NCBI GenBank assembly: GCA_007122505.1
Contig: SKTQ01000077.1
Span: 1 to 5,114 of the forward strand
Source of the DNA: Bacteroidales bacterium
GTDB lineage: Bacteria > Bacteroidota > Bacteroidia > Bacteroidales > UBA7960
Reading direction: 5' to 3'
Length of the DNA stretch: 5,114 bases
The notes beneath the pieces are model-generated. The model saw nothing but the letters and a program-made list of their open reading frames with translations, ran no database searches and had not been told where the DNA came from. Made by a program: the position numbers and the translations under genes. Position 1 is the first letter of the stretch; every line of letters starts with the position of its first letter. Below are positions 1 through 5,114 of this stretch, one piece after another.

Positions 1-11
1 ACACAATACAA

Positions 12-2168
12 ATGACAATGAAAAAGAATCTGTTTTTAGTTTTAGCGGCCCTTTTGATTGCCAACTGGTCAGTCAAAGCCGATGAAGGGATGTGGCTTCC
101 GTTTCTGATTGATGAAGCCTTGTATGAAGAAATGTCCCGCATGGGGCTGAATATCACCCCGGATGAAATTTTCAGCTTCACGGAAGCGAGCATCAAGGAT
201 GCCGTGGTCAGTTTCGGTGGATTTTGTACCGGTGAGATCATCTCCGACAGGGGGCTTGTTTTGACCAATCACCATTGCGGTTACGGAAGAATCCAGTCGC
301 ACAGTACGGTTGATAATGACCTGCTGACAGATGGGTTCTGGGCGATGACCCTCGAAGAAGAACTTCCCAATGAGGGTTTGTTCGTTCGTTTTCTGATCAA
401 CGTGGAAGATGTAACGGCAGAAATCCTGTCGGTGCTGAATGATGACATGACGGAAGGAGAGCGGTCGGCTGCCATCAGGGAAAAAAGCAATGAGCTGACG
501 GCTGCTGCCACCGAAGGCAATCATTACACCGCCAATGTTCGCTCCATGTTTGCCGGCAATTATTTTTACCTGTTTACCTATGAAACCTACAATGATGTTC
601 GTTTGGTAGGCGCGCCCCCTTCCGATATCGGTGCCTTTGGTGGCGATACCGACAACTGGGAATGGCCGAGGCATACCGGCGACTTTGCACTTTTCAGGGT
701 TTATACCGCGCCCGACGGTTCGCCGGCTGAATATGACCCGGATAACGTTCCCCTCAGGCCCAGGTACCATTTGCCGGTTTCGGCCCGCGGTGTGCAGGCA
801 GACGATTTCGCCATGATTCTGGGATACTCGGGCCGTACAGAAAGATACCTCACGTCCTATGGAATAGACTACAGGCTGGAGTATATGTACCCCATCCGGA
901 TCGACATTCGCAGGGCAAAACTGGATATCATCGAAGAGGCCATGGCCGCCAGCGATGAAGTCCGTATCAAATATGCATCCAAGCATTCAGGTATTTCCAA
1001 CTACTGGAAAAACTTCATCGGCATGAGTGAATCACTGCAACGGCTTAATGTAGCCGACTCGAAGCGTGATCGGGAAAATGCATTCCGGGAATGGGTGCAG
1101 GCCGACCGTGGTCGCACCCAAACCTTTGGCCATGTAATCAATGACTTTCAACGTGTATATGAAGGGATGAGGCAATTCCGGTCACACCAATATGTTTTTC
1201 TTGAAGCAATGGCTACAGGCCCGGATGCAATAAGGGTCGCCAATGCATTCACAAATTTAAACACGCTGCTTGAAGAGGAAGGTGACGAAGAAGAGATACA
1301 GAATTTGGCCGGCCGTTTGCAGACGATGGCAGAACGCACTTACAGAAATTTTGATATGTATGTGGACAGGCAATTGTGGGAGGCCATGTTTGAAATCTAT
1401 CATGCGCTGGCCCCTGCCGATCAGTTACCGGATGTGTTTGAGACCATTGCAAATGAATATGGCAACGACTTTGCCGCCTATGCCGGTGCTGTGTATGCCG
1501 TCAGTTTGTTTGCCGATGCTGAACGCTTACAAGCCTTCCTGGAGGACCCTGTTCCCGGCATATTAAGCAATGATCCGGTTTTTATTGCCGCACAATCGGT
1601 TTACGGAAAGTATCGCGAACTGATGCAGCAAATGGAAGAATACAACACCCTGCTGCAACGGACAGAACGGTATTTCCTGCGCGGACTCATGGAAATGAAA
1701 CCTGAAAAATCATTCTATCCCGATGCCAACGGCACAATGCGTTTTACCTATGGTACCGTGAACGGATACCATCCCAGGGATGCCGTTTATTATGATTATT
1801 TTACCACATTAACCGGGGTAATGGAAAAAGAAGATCCCGGTCACCATGAGTTTGTTGTTCCGGAAAAGCTGAAAGAGCTTTATCATACCGGAGACTTTGG
1901 TCCTTATGCCGGCAATGGGGCGATGGTTGTCAATTTTATTACCAATAACGACATCACCGGAGGTAACTCAGGCAGCCCGGTGATCAATGGCGACGGACAT
2001 CTGATCGGTGTGGCATTTGATGCAAACTGGGAAGGGATGTCGGGAGATATCCTGTTTGAGCACGATATGCAAAAGGCCATCAATGTGGATGCACGTTACA
2101 TGTTGTTTATCATTGACAAGTTTGCGGGCGCATCTCATTTGCTTGATGAGATGACCATTATCTGGTAG
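12..2168 (+). CDS. S46-family dipeptidyl-peptidase (DPP7/DPP11-like), secreted
   Basis: Serine exopeptidase that removes dipeptides from the N-terminus of peptides, expected in the periplasm. The 718-residue length fits the family (about 700-720). Residues 1-23 are a Sec signal peptide (Lys4-Lys5, hydrophobic core, VKA cleavage site), and the mature end DEGMW is typical of S46. The only two cysteines, Cys72 and Cys89, flank the catalytic His as the Cys42-Cys58 disulfide does in trypsin. His88 (NHHCGY) and Ser653 (GGNSGSPV) are clear catalytic residues; Asp224 (RHTGDF) is chosen because its numbering matches my memory of bacterial DAP BII. Asn215-Trp216 (TDNW), Asn330 (SNYWKN) and Asp670 fit the pocket that holds the free amino terminus. 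A helical domain is inserted at roughly 275-570, with an acidic run at 421-428. The residue 18 after the Ser, which decides specificity (Gly in DPP7, Arg in DPP11), is Ala671, so the substrate is uncertain. A second ATG at 18 is an equally good start; neither has a clear ribosome site. No type IX secretion C-terminal domain is visible. Confidence 0.95.
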   Translation: MTMKKNLFLVLAALLIANWSVKADEGMWLPFLIDEALYEEMSRMGLNITPDEIFSFTEASIKDAVVSFGGFCTGEIISDRGLVLTNHHCGYGRIQSHSTVDNDLLTDGFWAMTLEEELPNEGLFVRFLINVEDVTAEILSVLNDDMTEGERSAAIREKSNELTAAATEGNHYTANVRSMFAGNYFYLFTYETYNDVRLVGAPPSDIGAFGGDTDNWEWPRHTGDFALFRVYTAPDGSPAEYDPDNVPLRPRYHLPVSARGVQADDFAMILGYSGRTERYLTSYGIDYRLEYMYPIRIDIRRAKLDIIEEAMAASDEVRIKYASKHSGISNYWKNFIGMSESLQRLNVADSKRDRENAFREWVQADRGRTQTFGHVINDFQRVYEGMRQFRSHQYVFLEAMATGPDAIRVANAFTNLNTLLEEEGDEEEIQNLAGRLQTMAERTYRNFDMYVDRQLWEAMFEIYHALAPADQLPDVFETIANEYGNDFAAYAGAVYAVSLFADAERLQAFLEDPVPGILSNDPVFIAAQSVYGKYRELMQQMEEYNTLLQRTERYFLRGLMEMKPEKSFYPDANGTMRFTYGTVNGYHPRDAVYYDYFTTLTGVMEKEDPGHHEFVVPEKLKELYHTGDFGPYAGNGAMVVNFITNNDITGGNSGSPVINGDGHLIGVAFDANWEGMSGDILFEHDMQKAINVDARYMLFIIDKFAGASHLLDEMTIIW

Positions 2169-2198
2169 GTGTTGTGTAATTCATCCTACCGTGATTTT
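2164..2198 (+). terminator. weak stem-loop overlapping the peptidase stop codon
   Basis: GGTAGG at 2164-2169 can pair with CCTACC at 2185-2190 across a 15-base loop, followed by a short T-rich stretch (ATTTTG). The left arm includes the TAG stop codon of the peptidase gene. The stem is only 6 bp and the T tract is interrupted, so this may be a leaky terminator or chance. If it does not terminate, the next gene could be cotranscribed from the peptidase promoter. Confidence 0.25.
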
Positions 2199-2222
2199 GT
2201 TACTGAATAAAACCAATAAAGA

Positions 2223-3158
2223 ATGGAGAAAAAGATAAAGACATTGCGGTTGATCCGTTATGATCTTCCGGATGCAAATGCGTTACTGACCAATGAGGAT
2301 GTGATGGAACGGCGGGTTTCCGAAACGGATTATGAACCTCGTTGGGGCAAGGTAACCCATGATCGGCAATATGATAAGGACGGCGTTTTAGAGCAGGAGA
2401 CCGAGTATGTCTATAATGATGATGGTTTGATGATCCGTGAAGTGATCAAAGAAGCAGATGGTGAGGTGATGACCGAGAATTCGTGGGAGTATGGCGAAGG
2501 GGGTCGCATCCTCAAGGGATATCATCATTATGCTGATGGTTCAAAAGATACGGTTCATCATATCTATGATGCTGATGGAAGACTGGTGAAGAAGATCACG
2601 GAGGATGCGGATGGAGAAGTTGAGCAGGTTGAGCTATTTGAATATGCAGATGGCCGTCTGACCAGCGAATCGGTTTATGAAGAACCTGCGGATCCTGATC
2701 ATCCTGCTGACGATGAACTTGTGAGTGAAAAGGTGCTCATATATGATTCTGGTGGGCGCTTGTTTGAGACACTGGAGCGGGACTTGATCAATGAGGCTGA
2801 GCGCAGGCGGGTAAACGAATATGATGAAGAAACCGGTCACCGGACAGGTGTAATGGTATATAACGAAAGGGGAGAGGCCATCGAAAGGATTGAGCTGGTG
2901 CCGGATGAGGAAGGCCGGCCGGTTGAGGTGGTGGAAGAGACGCGGCAAAAAAAGAATACCATCAAAATGCACTACAATGAGAAGGGCATGGTTTACCTGC
3001 AGGAGGAGTATGATATGAAGGGAAAGCTGGTAAGCAAGGTTGACCGTGTGTATGATGATCACGGCCATTTACTGGAAAGCCGCGTGGTTGTAAATATGCC
3101 GGGTTTTAATGTTGAAAGGCATTATGTGGTTAAACAGGAATACGCGTTTTACTCCTGA
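2223..3158 (+). CDS. acidic YD/RHS-like repeat protein of unknown function
   Basis: I do not recognise a named family for this 311-residue protein. After a non-repetitive N-terminus (1-49), nearly the whole chain consists of imperfect motifs of the form Y-D-x-x-G-x-L, for example at Tyr50, Tyr64, Tyr90, Tyr115, Tyr141, Tyr174, Tyr200, Tyr251 and Tyr277. Weaker half-units lie between them (Tyr103, Tyr152, Tyr213, Tyr263). Spacing is mostly 13-14 or 25-26 residues, which suggests paired beta-hairpins. The pattern resembles RHS/YD repeats and, less closely, MORN-type repeats. There is no signal peptide, lipobox or membrane segment, and no cysteine, so it is probably cytoplasmic. It is very rich in Asp and Glu. 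It lacks the RHS core shell and any C-terminal toxin domain, so I do not call it an RHS toxin. The gene starts 54 bases after the peptidase stop, on the same strand, without a Shine-Dalgarno sequence, and converges on the exb operon. Confidence 0.85.
   Translation: MEKKIKTLRLIRYDLPDANALLTNEDVMERRVSETDYEPRWGKVTHDRQYDKDGVLEQETEYVYNDDGLMIREVIKEADGEVMTENSWEYGEGGRILKGYHHYADGSKDTVHHIYDADGRLVKKITEDADGEVEQVELFEYADGRLTSESVYEEPADPDHPADDELVSEKVLIYDSGGRLFETLERDLINEAERRRVNEYDEETGHRTGVMVYNERGEAIERIELVPDEEGRPVEVVEETRQKKNTIKMHYNEKGMVYLQEEYDMKGKLVSKVDRVYDDHGHLLESRVVVNMPGFNVERHYVVKQEYAFYS
2370..3092 (+). repeat. tandem YD-like protein repeats (about 13/26-residue period)
   Basis: These positions encode residues 50-290 of the acidic repeat protein. 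The successive main tyrosines are 14, 26, 25, 26, 33 and 26 residues apart; units at Tyr200-Tyr213 and Tyr251-Tyr263-Tyr277 show the half-period of 12-14. The peptide ADGEV recurs at 78-82 and 129-133, exactly two 25.5-residue periods apart. The DNA copies have diverged, so the repeat is visible mainly in protein and is not a recent DNA duplication. Confidence 0.75.
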
Positions 3159-3182
3159 TAGCGTTAAACCGCTTTAGATATT

Positions 3183-3218
3183 AAAAAAACCGGCAGCGAT
3201 CAGGCTGCCGGTTTTTTT
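3183..3218. terminator. bidirectional intrinsic terminator between convergent genes
   Basis: Seven A (3183-3189) precede an 8-bp stem, CCGGCAGC (3190-3197) with GCTGCCGG (3204-3211), around a 6-base loop, followed by seven T (3212-3218). The A and T runs can extend the pairing to 15 bp. Read on either strand, the transcript has a GC-rich hairpin followed by seven U. It should end the transcript of the repeat protein (25 bases after its stop) and that of the exb operon (29 bases after the stop of the second exbD). Confidence 0.93.
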
Positions 3219-3246
3219 AAAACTCGTTGTATTTTGTGCCGGAATA

Positions 3247-3720
3247 TTACCGAACCCCGGCCACTTCTCCACGCATAGTGGAGTAGTTTACCCTGAGGGC
3301 GTTAACCAGTCGAAGCTCTTGTTTTACGTCGGTTACGATACCCATTTTGGTTTCCCTGTCCACTTTCAGAGAGGTTGTCATCAGTGGTCTTTCCGCCTCT
3401 GCGGTTACCTGTCTTTCCGCTTCTATGAAAGATGCGATATCGGCAACTGTGGCGAACTGGTCATAAAGCTGAATTCTGGGTTCTGTACCGAACACTTGAG
3501 ATTGTAGTGGTGGTCCGATGTAAATAAAACTCACGAGTGATCGCCTTTCCAGCTGCTGTATTTCTGTAGCAGTGGGCAGGGTTGTCCTCACGAAAAGGGT
3601 TGTTTCCCTCATCACGGTGGTTACCATGAAGAAGAAAAGGAGCATGAAGATAATGTCGGGCAGTGATGCCGTGTTGATTTTTGGTGTCTTTTTAGCACCT
3701 TCTTTTTTGAATCTTGCCAT
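3247..3720 (-). CDS. ExbD/TolR-family biopolymer transport protein (second copy)
   Basis: Inner-membrane ExbD/TolR-type subunit, 157 residues, that pairs with ExbB to couple proton flow to work on the periplasmic side. A short basic cytoplasmic tail (residues 1-21, with KK at 5-6 and 10-11) leads to one membrane helix at about 22-38. This helix carries Asp22 in LPDIIFMLL, the counterpart of the essential proton-accepting Asp of E. coli ExbD and TolR. The periplasmic part ends in the MGIVTDVKQELR region followed by NALRVNYST, a region recurrent in Bacteroidota ExbD proteins. The length is close to E. coli ExbD (141). It is the last gene of the operon, 5 bases after the preceding exbD, with a perfect Shine-Dalgarno sequence, so translation is probably coupled. 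It is clearly unlike its neighbour outside the first 40 residues, so it is an old paralogue and not a recent duplication. Confidence 0.93.
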   Translation of the reverse strand: MARFKKEGAKKTPKINTASLPDIIFMLLFFFMVTTVMRETTLFVRTTLPTATEIQQLERRSLVSFIYIGPPLQSQVFGTEPRIQLYDQFATVADIASFIEAERQVTAEAERPLMTTSLKVDRETKMGIVTDVKQELRLVNALRVNYSTMRGEVAGVR

Positions 3721-3725
3721 AATAT

Positions 3726-4304
3726 TTACCTCCTCCCTCCAATATCTCTTGGTTCAGCTTCAGAAATAGCCATCGGTACTGCACGTCTGACTGCGTTGAC
3801 GAGTTCTTCGTCGCGAAGTTCAGCGAAGCGTCTCCCGAAGTTTTCCCGCGAAACCTGGTCCCTGATTTCTCTCACAGCAGCTGCCAGTTCGTTCTGCACA
3901 GCTATGTACATCTCATAGGACGTACCGCGGTCGTTCTGAAGTGAGATCACACCTCTTGATACCCAAAACTCTCCAATGTGTTCAATCTCTATCAATTCTT
4001 TAACGGGTAAACTGGGGTCATCATCGGGGTTTAACAAAAACTCTTTTGCACGCTCACGAAGCGTTTGAATATCTCCCGGTTGTCCTTCCACCATCAGACG
4101 GTCCTGTGCATCCACAAGCACCACGAAAACATTTCGCTCTCTGACGGGAGGCGGCTCCGGTGCATTCGGATCAATGGGCGGCGGCAACATCCTGTTGATT
4201 CCTGTATCCACATCCATCGTGGTGGTCACGAGGAAGAAGATCAGCAGGAGAAAGGCAATGTCGGCCATTGATCCGGCATTGATTTCAGGGGTCATTCTAG
4301 CCAT
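3726..4304 (-). CDS. ExbD/TolR-family biopolymer transport protein (first copy, long form)
   Basis: ExbD/TolR-type subunit of a proton-driven inner-membrane motor. A very short cytoplasmic tail (residues 1-14) precedes one membrane helix at about 15-30, with the proton-carrying Asp15 in SMADIAFLLL. A proline-rich linker follows (about 40-54, LPPPIDPN and PEPPPV), then the periplasmic domain, with the ISLQNDRGTSYEMYI segment common in Bacteroidota members. At 192 residues it is about 50 longer than E. coli ExbD. The surplus lies in the linker, a loop near 92-100 and a charged, probably helical C-terminal tail from about 145 ending in GGRR. The start is supported by AGGAG eight bases upstream. 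It lies 28 bases after the three-helix membrane protein gene and 5 bases before the second exbD. Which TonB or other partner it moves cannot be read from this window. Confidence 0.94.
   Translation of the reverse strand: MARMTPEINAGSMADIAFLLLIFFLVTTTMDVDTGINRMLPPPIDPNAPEPPPVRERNVFVVLVDAQDRLMVEGQPGDIQTLRERAKEFLLNPDDDPSLPVKELIEIEHIGEFWVSRGVISLQNDRGTSYEMYIAVQNELAAAVREIRDQVSRENFGRRFAELRDEELVNAVRRAVPMAISEAEPRDIGGRR
3728..3734 (-). promoter_or_regulatory. ribosome binding site of the second exbD, inside the upstream stop region
   Basis: On the minus strand this reads AGGAGGT, seven bases before the ATG at 3720. It overlaps the TAA stop and the last Arg codons of the preceding exbD, so one stretch encodes a C-terminus and also recruits ribosomes for the next gene. 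It fixes the start of the second exbD with confidence. Confidence 0.85.
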
Positions 4305-4312
4305 AGAAAGAT

Positions 4313-4317
4313 CTCCT
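4313..4317 (-). promoter_or_regulatory. ribosome binding site of the first exbD
   Basis: On the minus strand the sequence AGGAG, within AAAAGGAGATC, ends eight bases before the ATG at 4304. This is normal Shine-Dalgarno spacing and supports that start codon. Confidence 0.75.
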
Positions 4318-4332
4318 TTTTTGTGATTGTTA

Positions 4333-4647
4333 TTATCTGAATAATTTGCTAAGCTCTGTATAGACAGCCGCTATAACACCCAGTCCAACAAGGATCATGG
4401 TAGCTCTGATGCCACCGCCAACCCATTGGGATACAGTGGGCGTTGCATTCTCATATGGTTCAGCAGTGCTGATTGCGTATGAAAACAACACGATGACCAC
4501 CAAAACCGCTATTCCAATGAGCGTTGGTATGGCTTTGCGGAAATTCCCGATCATATGGATTATCGCAAAGACAATGGCTGTTAGTGCGGCTATGACCAGC
4601 AGGCCATAGGTCACAAACATTCCGATATTGATTATCGATTCGTTCAT
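4333..4647 (-). CDS. small three-helix inner-membrane protein of the exb operon, function unknown
   Basis: A 104-residue hydrophobic protein with three predicted membrane helices at about 8-30, 39-60 and 79-96. Basic residues Arg37-Lys38 and Lys101/Arg104 lie in the first loop and at the C-terminus, and acidic Glu63/Glu66 in the second loop. By the positive-inside rule the N-terminus and second loop face the periplasm. No signal peptide or enzyme motif is seen. It sits between exbB (18 bases upstream) and exbD (28 bases downstream), so it probably belongs to the same complex, perhaps as an accessory or assembly subunit; that is inference from position. From memory, similar small membrane proteins are found at this place in other Bacteroidota operons, but I know of no function for them. 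The ATG at 4647 has no clear Shine-Dalgarno sequence. It is real rather than a chance frame, given its membrane pattern and fit in the operon. Confidence 0.85.
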   Translation of the reverse strand: MNESIINIGMFVTYGLLVIAALTAIVFAIIHMIGNFRKAIPTLIGIAVLVVIVLFSYAISTAEPYENATPTVSQWVGGGIRATMILVGLGVIAAVYTELSKLFR

Positions 4648-4665
4648 AATGAGACAGGGTTTTTA

Positions 4666-5114
4666 TTATTTTTTGTACTTGATCAGGATATCCATGAAGG
4701 AGATGGTGGCATCTTCCATGGTATTGACCATCGTGTCGATCTTAGCAATGATGTAGTTGTAAAAGATCTGAAGAATAACCGCAACAATCAGACCAAAAAC
4801 CGTTGTCAGAAGCGCTACCTTAATACCATCGGCAACAATGGTGGGAGAGATGTCCCCTGCGCGTGCAATGGCGTCAAATGCGGCGATCATACCGATAACC
4901 GTACCCATAAACCCAAGCATCGGCGCAATAGCGATAAAGAGGGATATCCATGTGAGATTCATCTCCAAACGACCCATCAGTACGCTACCGTATGATACAA
5001 TCGACTTTTCAACAACCTCCATGCCTTCGTTGTACCTGTCAAGCCCCTGATAGTAGATGCTTGCTACAGGGCCGCGGGTGTTTCTGCATACTTCTTTTGC
5101 TGCATCCACACCGC
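4666..5114 (-). CDS. ExbB/TolQ/MotA-family proton channel subunit, N-terminus cut by window edge
   Basis: The visible 149 codons are the C-terminal part of an ExbB/TolQ-type channel protein, which forms the inner-membrane pentamer around ExbD. Numbering from the GTG at 5109, a cytoplasmic segment (1-50) leads to a membrane helix at about 52-78 with the signature PMLGFMGTVIGM, then SPTIVADGIKVALLTTVFGL and a second helix to about 121. Thr70 and Thr103 match the two pore threonines of E. coli ExbB (Thr148, Thr181). The position of E. coli Glu176 is Val98. The family has about 220-270 residues and another N-terminal helix, so roughly 80-120 residues lie beyond the right edge. The GTG at 5109 is not credible as the start, because the frame stays open to the edge and the first helix would be missing. 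This is the first visible gene of the operon; any promoter is outside the window. Confidence 0.93.
   Translation of the reverse strand, partial: GVDAAKEVCRNTRGPVASIYYQGLDRYNEGMEVVEKSIVSYGSVLMGRLEMNLTWISLFIAIAPMLGFMGTVIGMIAAFDAIARAGDISPTIVADGIKVALLTTVFGLIVAVILQIFYNYIIAKIDTMVNTMEDATISFMDILIKYKK

Noticed and set aside
69..986. 305-codon open frame antisense to the peptidase gene
   Set aside because: It lies entirely within the well-supported S46 gene, shows no recognisable domain, and its composition looks like reverse-strand codon bias. It is a shadow frame.
2080..2168. Type IX secretion C-terminal domain on the peptidase
   Set aside because: The C-terminus stops just after the catalytic fold, at an IIW end, with no added beta-sandwich domain.
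2172..2199. Possible Bacteroidota-type promoter (TTG at 2172, TGATTTTG at 2192) before the repeat-protein gene
   Set aside because: The second box differs from the TAnnTTTG consensus at a key base and the 17-base spacing is shorter than usual. It is too weak to annotate.
2634..3068. 144-codon open frame antisense to the repeat-protein gene
   Set aside because: The plus-strand frame has clear protein repeats and fills the whole region. The antisense product is only a hydrophobic mirror of the Asp/Glu-rich codons.
2370..3092. RHS-type polymorphic toxin
   Set aside because: The protein is too small, has no secretion signal, no conserved RHS core end and no variable toxin domain. Only the repeat resembles RHS.
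4333..4647. GldL/GldM-type gliding-motor gene cluster
   Set aside because: The neighbouring genes are ExbB and ExbD types with short periplasmic domains. There is no large GldM-like protein, and the 104-residue protein has three helices with no GldL features I can identify.
5107..5109. GTG at 5109 as the start of exbB
   Set aside because: The frame continues open to the window edge, no ribosome site can be judged, and the product would lack the first membrane helix that all ExbB/TolQ proteins have.

Overview
The window looks like chromosomal DNA of a member of the Bacteroidota, probably a Bacteroidales/Marinilabiliales-type organism. GC content is moderate, judged by eye only. Three things point there: a secreted S46-family dipeptidyl-peptidase of the DPP7/DPP11 type, an exbB - small membrane protein - exbD - exbD gene order typical of this phylum, and mostly Shine-Dalgarno-poor gene starts. 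I see no RNA gene, insertion sequence, CRISPR array, phage gene or attachment site. No gene-free stretch exceeds 90 bases.

Left part, plus strand. Positions 12-2168 encode a complete S46 serine peptidase with a signal peptide, a trypsin-like His/Asp/Ser triad and a helical insert. It would work in the periplasm, releasing dipeptides from the N-termini of peptides. After a 54-base gap containing a weak stem-loop, positions 2223-3158 encode a 311-residue, very acidic protein. It lacks a signal peptide and is built of imperfect YD/RHS-like repeats of about 13 and 26 residues. I do not recognise it as a named family.

Middle. Positions 3183-3218 form an excellent hairpin, A7 - 8-bp GC-rich stem - T7. 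It lies between converging genes and should terminate transcription in both directions.

Right part, minus strand, read from right to left. An ExbB/TolQ/MotA-type proton-channel subunit (cut by the right edge) is followed by a 104-residue protein with three predicted membrane helices, a 192-residue ExbD/TolR-like protein and a second, divergent 157-residue ExbD-like protein. Gaps are 18, 28 and 5 bases, so this is very probably one operon. The encoded complex would use the proton motive force to energise TonB-dependent outer-membrane transport or a related process. No tonB gene lies downstream of the second exbD before the terminator.

Nothing here is clearly a new biological system. The points most worth a second look are an Ala at the position that sets acidic or hydrophobic specificity in S46 peptidases, the uncharacterised three-helix protein embedded in the exb operon, the two unlike ExbD subunits, an ExbB lacking the Glu of the E. 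coli protein, and the intracellular YD-like repeat protein.
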